This document shows, one piece after another, positions 25,481 to 37,751 of a stretch of DNA of 62,000 bases (the stretch's first letter is position 1; the number at the start of each line of letters is the position of its first letter). This stretch comes from Symsagittifera roscoffensis. Its lineage: Eukaryota > Xenacoelomorpha > Acoela > Convolutidae. The translations under genes were made by a program, and so were the position numbers. The notes under the pieces are model-generated. The model worked only from the letters and a program-made list of their open reading frames with translations, ran no database searches and was not told where the DNA came from. The DNA lies in assembly GCF_963678635.1 (NCBI RefSeq), contig NC_087063.1:69461617-69523616 (forward strand), written 5' to 3'.

Positions 25481-27834
25481 GAAGAAAAACCGTGCGTGCT
25501 GGGATTTTCTCGCCTATAAGTAGTCTTAAAAATTGTTTGGATGATTAGTAATGTATGCAAAGATCCTACCGTTAACACTAGCAATGAAGGCTAGAACTAA
25601 AAATATCAGGCACATCTTGACAGCCATGACTGAAATGACTAAATAGATTGACAATAATTTGGTTTCAATCGAGTCGAACTTCGGGCAATTTGAAAATGTC
25701 GGTGATACGTTCTACAATGTTTGCATGAGCTATATAGATTTGATGGTACTGTTAGCAAAAGACAAACTTAACTAATTTGGGCAAATATACGACATCTTAA
25801 GACAAATCCGGTAGTTATTATTTAGAAAAATTGAACGTTCTATTTTTACTTGAACGAATTGTGTGCCAAGATAGCCGTTTTGATGAGTCAACATCCTTTT
25901 TTGACAACAACTTTTTTGACAACAACTTTTTTGAAATGCTTTTTTTACGTTGCATAAAAACACAAATTATACTGATGTATCATGAAACGTTGGGTTTGTC
26001 TTGGCTTCAAGAATATTCAATCAAAAAATCTTCACAAATTTGATGCTAAGTTGAGAGGAAGGAGAACTGTGTAGTGTTGAAAATTCGCTAGTTTCTTACC
26101 CTATCAATCGCTGATTATTTTTCCAACAAAGCAAAGGAATAGAATTGTGGCGCAACTTGAAAATTTTCTGCTCAAATTCAATTATCCCAAAAAAATTGTA
26201 GGGAAACAATTAAGGTAGCATAATAAGGTCTTTTCGGTTTTGGGTTCCGAGATAATTAAAAAAAAATTTGTCTCAGGGTCAAAAATCGATACACTGGCCT
26301 GATTATTTTCGATTTAACAGAATTTTATCTAAAAATAATTTACATGTACATTTTTGTTTTGAATTTTTTAGGATTAACCACTTTTTGAACAAAGAACAAA
26401 AATTGTTAGCAAAAGTTGAAAAAAAAGAAAAAAAGTTTTCAAAAACATTCGTCAAAAAACACTGAGCAATTAACTGATCAATTCTGTTTGTCATCTTTTT
26501 TGATAGGAAAAACTTTTAAAACGACATTATAAAACTCTAAGTTTAAAATATAGATTTTTGGATGAAAATAGCAATATTTAGAACGTTTGTTGAATTCGTG
26601 AATTCAATTAGTTGGCGTTTTCTCAGAATAACCAACAGTTCGAAAACATTTGCTTCCCAAACATATTTCGAATAAAATAAATTTTGATATTTTTTGCCGA
26701 GTGGGGGAAGAAAAAGGTACAGCTGTAACTCGAGTTTCATGAGATCGGTTTTAGCCTCTCAATATTAAAAAACCAATACTTTGATTCTTTTTCATTACAA
26801 CCAAGCCATGAAAAGAAATTATAAATTATAATTATTTTTTTCCAATAATAATCATTTTCTTCTACTACAAAAAATATTGATTTGAATAAGAGGTCGCTCA
26901 TAAAGGATACACAATTCAAAATTGTACTGGTAATAATTTTACAGACTACAAGCTACAAAACCTAAAAAAGTTCTTGTTGAAACCTAAAAAATTGAGGAAG
27001 TTCCAAACAAAAACAAACAATTTCCGAAAAAAAAACGTTTTTTTAATGCTGATTTGGAATTTTTGCTTATAATGTAATCCAAGCTCAGTCATTTTACAAA
27101 AATAAAAATCAATATCAGAATTTTGTTTTGATTGAAATCCGACACACAAAACACACGCTCTAATTTTTTAGTTTCTTCTGATAAAAAATAATTTGAAAGC
27201 CCGTAAAAAACAGGCTGCGGTTTACAAATACCAAGTTTTTGAAAAAGATGTTTCTTTAATTGGACTCAAAAAGTTACGGATTGCGAAAATAATATGTTTG
27301 ATGTTATGTCATATTTCTAAATTCAATTTATCTGTCGGATTCTTAACACTCAATCTGTTGCTTGTCTCAAATGAGAAACCTTTTGGTTTTTGTCCTAAGG
27401 ACAAAGCAAAAAATGTAAAACCTAATACTATGGCGATTTCAAAGCAAAACAAAAAACTTGAAACCAAACAAAAAAAATGTAAAGCTCATCCTTTGTCGAT
27501 TTTGAACTGCTAAGTTTAAAGCGCACCTAAAATACCGAGCCTCTTCTAGTCTCCTCGATTTTGAACGAGCAGCACTAAAACCATTCGCCGAGTCACACCG
27601 CAGCTTTAATAGAGTAGCTTTTTCTTTTGTGACAGGCCTTCAGCTGGAAAATGGAACGCCTGAATGATAGCAGTTACAAACTCAATGTGGCTCTGCCTTC
27701 AATTCTGGACAAAAACTTTTAAGCAGTTGAGGTGGTCGCTTTGATATCGCCATTGAGGAGATCTAAAACAATTAATCAGGTTTCAGGTTTGATTTTGTTG
27801 GAAATATCAAAAACATTGTAGACGAGGCAACATG
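25481..27834. other. Intergenic DNA, no gene seen
   Basis: AT-rich sequence with short frames that show no domain. A ttttttgacaacaac phrase is repeated in tandem near 25898-25936. From about 27640 the sequence is an older duplicate of 29380-29640, part of the TIR-gene duplication block. Confidence 0.45.
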
Positions 27835-28180
27835 CTTCCAACCCAGCTACATCAAACTAAATAGTTGGAAGGAGTTGCCGCGACTCTCCTTTACCACATG
27901 CTTCCAACATCATGCTTTTTTTGCCAGATGCTTCCAACCCAGCTACATCAAACTAAATAGTTGGAAGAAGTTGCCGCGAATCTCTTTTACCACATGCTTC
28001 CAACATCATGCTTTTTTTGCCAGATGCTTCCAACCCAGCTACATCAAACTAAATAGTTGGAAGGAGTTGCCGCGAATCTCTTGTACCACATGCTTCCAAC
28101 ATCATGCTTTTTTTGCCAGATGCTTCCAACCCAGCTACATCAAACTAAATAGTTGGAAGGAGTTGCCGCGACTCTATTAA
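27835..28180. repeat. 96-bp tandem repeat, about 3.6 copies
   Basis: The phrase agttggaaggagttgccgcga recurs at 27863, 27959, 28055 and 28151, exactly 96 nt apart. Each unit also holds atgcttccaac twice. The period is a multiple of three, so a frame stays open across it by chance. The single-copy ancestor of the unit is recognisable at about 29490-29560. Confidence 0.85.
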
Positions 28181-29084
28181 ATCTACAAAGGAGCAATTAC
28201 TGGAATAAAGAGGACATCCTGGCGTTGCTACTCTTTTCAAAATAAAACACCTGTCTCTTCACACCTTTCTTGAGCAAATCAAGCTAAATACTGCATATCA
28301 ACAATTAAATACTTCGAAAACAATGGGCAAAAAGGCTCATACAGTAGGATGTCTTAGTATAGAATGGCATAGGGTAGATTAAAAAAAGTGTCGAAAGTCA
28401 CGAAACCGTCTATGGAATCCGAAAACAAATAAAATTTACACAAATCACTGACCGATGGTCTATAATTAAGGGATTTCAGTGACAAGCGTTAAGCAAAACG
28501 CCTATTTCATACGTCTCCTGTTTCCTTGCTTCGTTATTTTAGCACAAAATAGTTCAAAAACTGTAGATTTGTTCATTATATGTGAACACAAAATGCCTAA
28601 TTGGCGTGGTCAGGAACAAAAAATGCGAGTTTTTACTCCCGGTTTAATTCCCACTGAAACATATCATACACCCCATGCACCAAATGAATATATAATAAAA
28701 TTGAAAACGTCAAGCGTGCCATAACAATTTCGAAGAGTTTTAAAAAAATTGAAACAAGTTTCACTAATTTCGTCGGCTACTTGTTTCCGCTAAAACAGAC
28801 TGGTGATTTTTCATTTATGTAAAAATAGTCTTTTAAGAAGTTTTGATCAATTAGTGTATGTAGTCTCCATTCGCTCAAAACCAGAAATTGTTCGCCTTTT
28901 AGTTGTAGCTTTAAAGTGTTAGCTTTAAAGTCAGCTTCGAAAGTTGGGTTGGTTTTGAACGCAGAAATGGTACATTAAATTAGTTTTTTTCTTGATACAT
29001 CAAGTTTATTGATATATTAATGATATATCAAACTGTTTTTTGACTGAAAGACCAAAACTTATCTATAAATCAAGCTGGCGCCTG
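28181..29084. other. Duplicated flank of the TIR genes
   Basis: Similar to 30350-31480: a tatagaatggcatagg phrase, an accgtctatggaatcc phrase, and gatacatc fold-backs just before the TIR 3' end occur in the same order in both. No independent gene is seen. Confidence 0.5.
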
Positions 29085-29310
29085 ACTACCAAGCCAAACT
29101 GTGCTGGATTAATTTTTTCAAAAATTTGCTGAAGGTTCCCAAAATCCGTATCAAACCTGCCCCTTCATAGAAACTGTATGTCTTATGCTTCACTTGTATA
29201 AAATCTAATTCAGTGAACACAAATTTTTTCTTCAGTTGAAAAACAAAGAGTGCTTCTTGTCAACAATAAAAATATTTTAGTAGTCGTCGAAAAAGTCAAA
29301 TAAAACTAAG
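29085..29310 (-). pseudogene. Decayed TIR exon, C-terminal part
   Basis: The minus strand matches the 3' half of gene B (FYDG-like, LVF and C-x2-E regions recognisable at the nucleotide level), but it is broken by indels and lacks the first half. The flanking similarity to gene B shows that it came from a segmental duplication. Confidence 0.65.
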
Positions 29311-31491
29311 CTCGCGCGTTCGTTTTTTTTTTGCAATCGCTTCAGCTCTGTTGTTATCAGATGTCATATTATCATAGAAATTGGACAAAGTGGGACTGAA
29401 ACGCTTAAATGAAAGCAATAACATACTCAATTTGGCTCTGGATCCACTTCCGGTCCAAAACTTGCTAGAAAAATCAAAGAAACTGCAGACGAGGCCACAT
29501 GCTTCTAACGCAGCTACATGAAAATCAGTGTGTTGAGAGGAGCTGCAGGGACTATTTTTTACCATCAAAGATCTTTCAGAGAAGCAGTTGCTGGATGACA
29601 TTTTGGCCTTGATATTCATTTTAAAGGAAACCACCCGTCTTCTCACTCCTTATGTGCACGAATTAAATTAAATACTGCAAATCAGTAATAAATACTTGGA
29701 AAACTATGGACAAAAAAAAGCTTAACCGCAAAACAACGCAAGAAAATGAATGAGAGAATCAAATTTTACCAACGAGTTTATTGCAACGATGTGTGTCTCT
29801 AGGACAATTAGGTTATTTTTGATTCTGCTTGAACTTATGAAGTTTTCAGCTTGAATTTTTTAAAATTCTTATTTATTTCTAAAAGTTATTAGTTTTCGGA
29901 GGTTTCCGTTGTCGAACAAGGCTAATATTTTGGGAAATGATAAAGGCAGTTGTCACTCCTTCGCTCCGCTCCCAGTACCGTCTTGTTTTATACTGTCGAG
30001 TCTTCATTCCATTTTTGTTTAATCAACCCCACAGTTTTTTTTATTCCAGTTAAAACGTTTGTTTTAACTTTTTAGTGAGTTAATCCTTTGCACATTGGAC
30101 ATGCTCTATCCAATAAGCTAATTCGATTTGGGATTTAAGGATAATGCCACAAGGCATTAATTTAATGAAAATTATTTTAAAAAGTTCTGTTCGCTCAATC
30201 TTTGATTTCATTTTCATTTTGAGCAAGCAAATGTTTTTTTTTGTTTCGATAATTTAATCACGAGCAAAAATTAATTTTTCGAATTTGAAATAGTGATTTT
30301 GTATTCTTCAAAGACAACGGGTTAGCTTCAATTGCTTCAATTATAGTGTAACTTTGCATAAGATAGAATGGCATAGGGTTAATTGGAATATGGAGTAGGA
30401 TATTATAGTATAGAATGGCATAGGATAGACAAAATAGGGTCGAAAGTAATGAACCGTCTATGGAATCCAATAAAAAAAGAAATTTACATGAATCACTGAC
30501 CGGTTTTCTGTAATTGAGGAGTCCAGTGACAAATTTTATGCAAATGTGCTTAAATTATGCGCCTCCTGTTTCCTATGCTTGTTGTTTCAGCACAAAATAG
30601 TGTATAAGTTATAGATTTGTTGGACATATGTGAACAAAAATGGCTATGGAGTTCAGTTTCCCACATATGTACCAAAACTTCATGTGGTCAAGAACAAAAA
30701 GTTTGTGAGTTCTAAACCCAGTTTAACCCCCCCTGAAAAACTTTCTCATCATATTATACAACTATGAACGATAAACATTTATAATTAAGTTCAAAACATC
30801 AAGTGTATCGAAAATAGCGCGTCTTTAAGTTTTCAGAGACTTAAAACAAATTGAAAAAGTTTACCCGCATTCGAGAAAATTTAAAAGCAATTGATTATCA
30901 TGAGTTTTTGTGGTTAAAAAAATTTGTAATAAAAAATTGAGCCCCATCTTATACTCACGCAACAAAATTGGACTAAAAGTGAATGTAAATCCAGAATGCA
31001 ATATATTTTATTTGAAATCCATTATAAAGGATAATTTAATAAGTAGAAAATCAAAATAAAATGGGTTTTTTCTACTTTATTTTGTTTCGCGTCGAGCACA
31101 TTTTAGAGTTTCTGCATTTATCAAATGACTTATGCGGAAAATTTGCAAAGCGAGTGTACGGCCTGCTCCATTTCTAAATCTAAGCTGTCTCAAATTGCGA
31201 AACGATTCCATTAACCTTTCCATGATAACGTTTACCTTTTTGCCATTTTACAACCCTTCCCCCATCTGAACCACTGCCCCATCAGAACCAGAAACTGTTT
31301 GCATTTTAAATCTAGCTTTGAAAGTTAACTGGTAACCGCAATTGAGAAGGTTTGATTGTTTTTGAACGCAGGAAAGATAATTTAAATTTAAACATTTATT
31401 GATACATCAGATTTTTTAGATACATTATTGACACCAATTTGTTTTCTGATTGATACATCAAAACTTATCGATACATCCAGTCGGCGCCTCA
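29311..31491. other. Flank between TIR copies, no gene seen
   Basis: 29380-29640 duplicates 27640-28250 without the 96-bp expansion. tatagaatggcatagg occurs again at about 30365 and 30410. Just before gene B, gatacatc and its complement occur about five times (31400-31480), as they do near 29000. No coding frame was accepted. Confidence 0.45.
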
Positions 31492-32977
31492 TTACGCGGC
31501 CAAACTGTGCACTGGATTTTTTTCAACATTTTGCAGAAGTTTCTCGAAATTCGTATCAAAGTCCACCCCGTCATAGAAACTGTATGTCATATGCTCGGCT
31601 TGTATGAAACCTAACCAGCCAGTTGGTTTGAAATCTTTCTGCAGCTCAAGGAACACCAATTTCTTTTTCAATTGAAAAGCATAAAGCGCTTCTTGACGGC
31701 AATAAATACTTTTTTGGTAGTCATCGGATAAGCCAATTAAAAGTACGCTCGCTTGTTCGATTGTTTCTCCAATTGCTTGCGCTACGTTGTTTTCGGATGT
31801 CATGTTGTAATAGTCAATAAACACCATAACATCGTTTTCAGCTAGGTTGTTGTACAGTTTTAGAGCAATATCCTGCTGCTGCCAACTGTAGCTTATCATT
31901 ACCAAATCATCTTCAGATAGATATTGATCGCCCTCAGCTTGTTTTGCTGGTTCGAAAACAGCGCTATCTTCTGTACCTAAATCCGTTTATTATACTAGTC
32001 GGTTAAAACCAGAAAAAAATTGATTTGTCGATTTATTGTACTTGCAAAAAATTAGCGTATGAAAAAATAGAGCAACCCTCTTGAAAATATTGTAAATGCC
32101 CTCTTGTAATATCTTCTTTTTATTTCATTTGAAAGAAACAAAGTGAAATAAATACAAGTGAACAAAAGCTTTGGGATTTACTTAACAACCCCCCTCCCCC
32201 TGTGGTATCTTATTAACAATCCCCATTCCCCCTATGAATAAATACAGTATATTTTCACTGAGCTTTCTATAGCGAATTCTACTTTTGGTGCATTCAGAAT
32301 GGTCAAAAATTCGACCGGTTTAATCTACTTACTAATATCCCCCCTGTTTAGTAGTTGGTTGGTGAGATTGTTAAGTAGATTCAAGGGGAGATTGTTAAGT
32401 AGATTCAAGTTTTGTTCAAGGTCAACTAAAAAGACTGTTCTGTGGTTACTTTCCTTATAAATAAGTTTGCGCAAGGTGTCATCTACTAGCTGGTTGCATA
32501 CTAGTAGACAAAGACGGCTGCTTGTGATGAACGTTCTTCCAAATTGACGTTTAGTTAAAACTTTTCAGCTATCGCCTCATTTATCAATTCACCCGCAGAC
32601 TATTGTTTAGCTACAGGGGTGGGTTTAGAGGGAGAAGGGGAGGTCCACCTTTAAAGATTTCGACCCCTTTACCAGTCAAAGGTTTTTTGGTTTCATTTAT
32701 CGACGTCCATTTGTAACCGCTCGACCCTATTTTTCTAAAGGTTCTTTTGGCACGAACAAAAAGTAATAGTTGTTAAAAAAAAACTTCTTTATACATTTTT
32801 TGGAAAGCACGGCAAAATCGAATTGATCGACCAAAAAGCTCTTTGAAAAAATCCCAAATCTGCCCCTTTTTAGCTCCTGTTGTACATCAGAAGTTATAGT
32901 AAAGTTAATTTACCTGCGATGAAACTGAAAAGATTGAAAACCAAAAAGAGACTCCAGTAAACGACTAATGGTATCAT
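31492..32977 (-). CDS. TIR-domain gene B with signal peptide (two exons)
   Basis: Exon 1 (32977 down to 32914) encodes 21 hydrophobic residues starting MIPLVVYWSLF, ending in GCAG|gtaaat. Exon 2 (31976 down to 31492) follows the acceptor gatttag. The split codon (G + GT) joins in frame to give a 182-aa protein: a signal peptide or anchor at residues 1 to about 21, an acidic linker, then a TIR domain from about residue 47 (VMISYSW) with the BB loop, a Cys-x2-Glu motif (the NADase glutamate position) and a short tail. The 0.94-kb intron holds a hAT-like element. TIR domains normally act in the cytosol, so a leader ahead of one is unusual. It could be secreted, lumenal or N-terminally anchored. 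Exon 1 is inferred from splice signals, phase and hydrophobicity. Confidence 0.7.
32614..32868. mobile_element. hAT-like element inside the intron of TIR gene B (255 bp)
   Basis: Left end caggggtgggtttag, right end caaatctgcccctt, flanked by tttagcta and tttagctc (7 of 8 identical). A decayed element of the same family occupies the same place in the duplicated pseudogenes (about 34075-34290 and 36235-36450), so it predates those duplications. Confidence 0.6.
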
Positions 32978-33447
32978 TGCAGGTTATGCGGATCAGTTAT
33001 GTTCTGACATATGTTTAATTGCTAGACAATTCTTTTTAAATTGCAATCCAAACTAAAAATGACGTTTCTGCGTAGAATGGTGCAAAAACAACCACATCTT
33101 TTGCATGAGCGACTCGATGAACACCTGCGTGTGGATTCAAATTTTCCATTAGAAAAATGCAAACAAAACATTTATAATTTATAGAAACTATTGAACGTGA
33201 AACTCGAGCATGAATATTTGGTAAAATGTTCTGAGCAAAAAAACACCGAATTTCTTCATTCATGCTAAGTCCCGGCGAGTTAACCATTTTGAGTTACGCA
33301 GATAGATCAATTTTAACACCGTCTTTAGTCACGAACCTCGATCGAGTTAATGGTACAAGCACATTTGAAGGATTTCAGTGAAGTAAGCTTTTTATTTCAC
33401 TTTGTAAGACTTTGGTTGAAAAGCAAATCAAATTGCTTTCAGTTGTT
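32978..33447. other. 5' flank of TIR gene B
   Basis: Upstream (promoter-side) DNA of the minus-strand gene. 33080-33300 is similar to 35360-35545 and 37520-37705, the flanks of the decayed copies. Nothing more specific, such as a TATA box, could be assigned. Confidence 0.4.
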
Positions 33448-33654
33448 CTCTTAAAGGTAAGCAAATTAGAATGAAAATTTTCAAACTATTTTAAAAGCTG
33501 ATTTTGGAGGGAGCGTGAGGATGTACAACCTTATCTTCAAAAACTTTTAGAATGAATCTTTTTTTAAAAATTCCCTTTACGCCACTCTACCACTGCGCAC
33601 ACCTACGAACCTCAGAAAAATTAAATCAGAAACATTCAGGGCTCAAGTACACTC

Positions 33655-34475
33655 GCTTGTTCGATTGCTTGGGCTATGTTGTTCTGGATAGTATGTTGTA
33701 ATAGTCACTGAACGTCGTACTCAACTTCCTCTTTTACCAGGTTTTTGAACAATTTTAAAGCAATATCCTACCGATTCCAACTGTAGCTTATTATTACCAA
33801 ACCATCTTTTTATAGATATGGATTGCTCTCAGCTTGTTTCGTTGATACGAATAAATAATTTTTTTAAATCATTGGAAGATAAATTTTTTGATTTGGGGAA
33901 TTATATTAAAACTCAAATAAAAAAGCGTATGAAAGAAACAAAAGTAGAGCTTCTTCCCTGAAAATTATTTGTATAATTTTTTAGTTCCTTGTTTTTATCC
34001 ATCATCTTGTTTCTCACTTGAAAGACACGAATTGAATTAAACAACAACGTAAAGTTTCGTTCACAGCGTCATCATAAGGGGGTTTGAACCTCTCCCAGCT
34101 GAAGGGTTCTCCTTTGGTAATTAATTTTTGACATCCATCTGCGGCCGATCGATCCCACTTTTTTTAAAAATGAACTTTCGCCCCTAATGTATAGATCAAT
34201 TCTTGTTATACTTTATTTGAATCAAACGTTTGCAAAATAGGGTTCATGTCCTGTATTGGAGAGCACGGAAAATCAAATAGATGAACCAAACTGTATTCGA
34301 CCAACGTTTTTATTTTTTTTGAAAAAATCATCTTGTGAAAGTACAAGATCCGCAACTTCTCATTTCCTATTGTTGCGTACATCAAATTTTTTAAAAATTA
34401 ATTTACCTGCGATGAGAAAGAAAACATTGAAATTCAAGTTGCGACTCCGACTAAGGGTAACATTGGAGTTAGTGC
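33655..34475 (-). pseudogene. Decayed two-exon TIR gene (unit 1)
   Basis: 33655-33840 resembles the first half of the TIR exon of gene B on the minus strand. 34406-34475 resembles its signal-peptide exon, including the gcag|gtaaatt donor. The latter now has a stop nine codons after its ATG, and the former has indels and lacks the 3' half. The gene is dead but keeps the exon order of gene B. Confidence 0.6.
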
Positions 34476-34645
34476 GGCTCAAAAACTCAATATACTCTAG
34501 TGTAATAGAACTTTATAACCACGATTTAATCGAATCTAGAAGGTTTATATCACAGAAAAACGAAAATTCAAATAACCAGAATGACGTCTTAAGTTTTTGA
34601 AATAATTTTGACCTTAAGCCGAAACTTATTAGAAATATCGAGGGT

Positions 34646-34836
34646 GCAAAAAGTTGGAACAGACAAAAGAATTTAAAAGAGCGAATGACGATTTTCTGAT
34701 CATTTTTGTAAGCAAAGCTCGTTTTTCAGACAGAAAGTATGTCTCAAGGTCAGCTAAATTATCAAATTTGCTTGCGAAATTGCTGAAAATTTGCAGAATG
34801 CTCTTTTAAATCATTTTTATCTGTTCCAATTTTTGC
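34646..34836. mobile_element. Fold-back element a, unit 1 (about 190 bp)
   Basis: Inverted ends of about 37 nt (gcaaaaagttggaacagac... and its complement ending gttccaatttttgc). Related to element b at 34895. Confidence 0.65.
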
Positions 34837-34894
34837 AATTTATTATAGTTCTTTGAAGTTTCGCGTTTGGTTTTTTGTCGTCGTATAATTAGTC

Positions 34895-35089
34895 GCAAAA
34901 AATTCGGACAGAAAAAAGTAATTAAAAAGAGCAAATGACCTTTTTCAGACAGTTTTTGCATGCAAAAGCTAATTTTTCAGACAGAAAGTATGTCTCAATG
35001 TCACCTAAAAGTTGAATTTTGCATGCAAAAGTTGCTCAAAATTGGCAGATTGCTCTTTTTAATTATTTTTGTCTGTCTGAACTTTTTGC
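34895..35089. mobile_element. Fold-back element b, unit 1 (about 195 bp)
   Basis: Inverted ends of about 40 nt (gcaaaaaattcggacagaa... against ...gtctgtctgaactttttgc), with inner palindromes such as tttttgcatgcaaaa. It has the same ends and core phrase (cagacagaaagtatgtctca) as element a, so they form one family inserted twice, 58 nt apart. Confidence 0.65.
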
Positions 35090-35792
35090 AACTCTCTATA
35101 TTATGCGTTCTTTTTTATTGAAAAACTGCATCTCCGATTGCTGCTGAATGAAAACTGTTTTGACGCTAACGGCTTAAAGTTATATTAAAAAACTGACCTC
35201 TGAAAAAGCACAACCAACTTGATTTGCTTTTTTGACAGTTCAAAGGCAGTTTCAAAAAATCGGTTGATTTTTTTCACTACTATTCCACTGGCTCAAAGTC
35301 AAACTATTTCAGAAACTTAAGAAGCTGTCCGATAAGTTTGTTGAAAGCTATAAAACCACAAACTTTGCATGAGCGACTCAATGAACACCTGCGTATAAGC
35401 TCAAATTTTCAAACAAGACACAAAAAAAACATTTATAGTTATTAGCACTTTTAAAAGTCAAGCTCGAGCATGAAAATTTTGCAGAAATTTCTGATAAAAA
35501 AGAGCAGAACTTTCACGGCGACTTAACCATTTTGAGTCGTAATGAATCACAACTACTCATTATCAATAGTGGACATCGACATGAGGTACCTTTTAAAAGG
35601 TAAACAAATTAGAATGAAGATTTTCAAACTATTTTAAAAGCTGATTTTGGAGGGAGCGTGAGGATGTACAACCTTATCTTCAAAAACTTTTAGAATGAAT
35701 CTTTTTTTTTAAATTTCCATTACGCCACCCCACCACTACGCACACCTACGAACCTCAGAAAAATTAAATCAGAAACATTCAGGGCTCAAGTA

Positions 35793-36635
35793 CACTCGCT
35801 TGTTCGATTGCTTGAGCTATGTTGTACTGGAGATTATATTGTAATAGTCACTGAACGTCGTACTCAACTTCGTATTTTACCAGTATTTTGAACAATTTTA
35901 AAGCAATATCCTACCGATTCCAACTGTAGCTTATTATTACCAAACCATTTTTTGATAGATATGGATTACCTCTCAGCTTGTTTCGTTGATACGAATAAAT
36001 ACTTTTTATCTAAAACAATTCTTTTTAAATCATCGGAAAAAAAGTTTTTTGATTTCTGGAATTATATTAAAACTCAAATAAAAAAGCGTATGAAAGAAAC
36101 AAAAGTGGAGCTTCTTCCCTGAAAATTTTTTGTATAATTTTTTAGTTCCTTGTTTTTATCCATCATCTTGTTTTTCACTTGAAAGACACGAACTGAATTA
36201 AACTACAACGTAAAGTTTCGTTCACAGCGTCATCATAAGGGGGTTTGAACCTCTCCCAGCTGAAGGGTTCCCCTTTTGTAATTAATTTTTGACATCCATC
36301 TGCGGCCGATCGATCCTACTTTTTTAAAAATGAGCTTTCGCCCCTAATGTATAGATCAATTCTTGTTATACTTTATTTGAATCAAACGTTTGCAAAATAG
36401 GGTTCATGTCCTGTATTGGAGAGCACGGAAAATCAAATAGATGAACCAAACTGTATTCGACCAACGTTTTTATTTTTTTTGAAAAAATCATCTTGTGAAA
36501 GTACAAGATCCGCAACTTCTCATTTCCTATTGTTGCGTACATCAAATTTTTTAAAATTTAATTTACCTGCGATGAGAAAGAAAACATTGAAATTCAAGTT
36601 GCGACTCCGACTAAGGGTAACATTGGAGTTAGTGC
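35793..36635 (-). pseudogene. Decayed two-exon TIR gene (unit 2)
   Basis: Duplicate of the unit 1 pseudogene: TIR remnant at about 35793-35980, signal-exon remnant at about 36566-36635 with the same early stop. It therefore arose after inactivation. Confidence 0.6.
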
Positions 36636-36806
36636 GGCTCAAAAACTCAATATACTCTGGTGTAATAGAATTTTATAACCGCGATTTAATCGAATCTAGA
36701 AGGCTTACACCACAGAAAAACGAAAATTCAAATAACCGGAATGACGTCCTAAATTTTTGAAATAATTTTGACCTTCAAGCTGAAACTTATTAGAAATATC
36801 GAGGGT

Positions 36807-36997
36807 GCAAAAAGTTGGAACAGACAAAAGAATTTAAAAGAGCAAATGACGATTTTCTGATCATTTTTGTATGCAAAGCTCGTTTTTCAGACAGAAAGTA
36901 TGTCTCAAGGTCAGCTAAATTATCAAATTTGCTTGCAAAATTGCTGAAAATTGGCAGAATGCTCTTTTAAATGATTTTTGTCAGTTCCAATTTTTGC
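36807..36997. mobile_element. Fold-back element a, unit 2
   Basis: Copy of 34646-34836 carried by the tandem duplication, with the same inverted ends. Confidence 0.6.
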
Positions 36998-37055
36998 AAT
37001 TTATAATAGTTCTTTGAAGTTTCGCGCTTGGTTTTTTGTCGTCGTATAGTTAGTC

Positions 37056-37250
37056 GCAAAAATTTCGGACAGAAAAAAGTAATTAAAAAGAGCAAATGAC
37101 CTTTTTCAGACAGTTTTTGCATGCAAAAGCTAATTTTTCAGACAGAAAGTATGTCTCAATGTCACCTAAAAGTTGAATTTTGCATGCAAAAGTTGCTCAA
37201 AATTGGCAGATTGCTCTTTTTAATTATTTTTGTCTGTCTGAACTTTTTGC
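37056..37250. mobile_element. Fold-back element b, unit 2
   Basis: Copy of 34895-35089 carried by the tandem duplication. Confidence 0.6.
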
Positions 37251-37751
37251 AACTCTCTATATTATGCGTTCTTTTTTATTGAAAAACTGCATCTCCGATT
37301 GTTGCTGAATGAAAACTGTTTTGAAGCTAACGGCTTAAGCTTATATTAAAAAACTGACCTCTGAAAAAGCACAACCAACTTGATTTGCTTTTTTGACAGT
37401 TCAAAGGCAGTTTCAAAAAATCGGTTGATTTTTTTCACTACTATTCCACTGGCTCAAAGTCAAACTATTTCAGAAACTTAAGAAGCTGTCCGATAAGTTT
37501 GTTGAAAGCTATAAAACCACAAACTTTGCATGAGCGACTCAATGAACACCTGCGTATAAGCTCAAATTTTCAAACAAGACACAAAAAAAAACATTTATAG
37601 TTATTAGCACTATTAAAAGTCAAGCTCGAGCATGAAAATTTTGCAGAAATTTCTGATAAAAAAGAGCAGAACTTTCACGGCGACTTAACCATTTTGAGTC
37701 GTAATGAATCACAACTACTCGTTATCAATAGTGGACATCGACATGAGGTAC

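Larger units (their letters stand above)
33448..35589. repeat. Tandem segmental duplication, unit 1 (about 2.14 kb)
   Basis: Matches 35590-37751 almost base for base apart from scattered substitutions and a few indels, one of about 17 nt near 36010. It contains a decayed TIR exon, a decayed signal-peptide exon, a remnant hAT-like element and two fold-back elements. The junction at 35589/35590 (ggtac|cttttaaaagg) joins the right end of the unit to its left end. Confidence 0.9.
35590..37751. repeat. Tandem segmental duplication, unit 2 (about 2.16 kb)
   Basis: Second copy of 33448-35589, ending at gaggtac where the unit 1 sequence meets its junction. The high similarity implies a recent event. 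Confidence 0.9.

Noticed and set aside
27875-28180. 101-codon frame with a 32-residue repeat
   Set aside because: The frame stays open only because the tandem repeat period is divisible by three. The single-copy ancestor is not coding.
34256-36760. Two 114-codon plus-strand frames, nearly identical
   Set aside because: They lie on the antisense strand of the decayed signal-peptide exon and a transposon remnant, and are alike only because the 2.15-kb block is duplicated.
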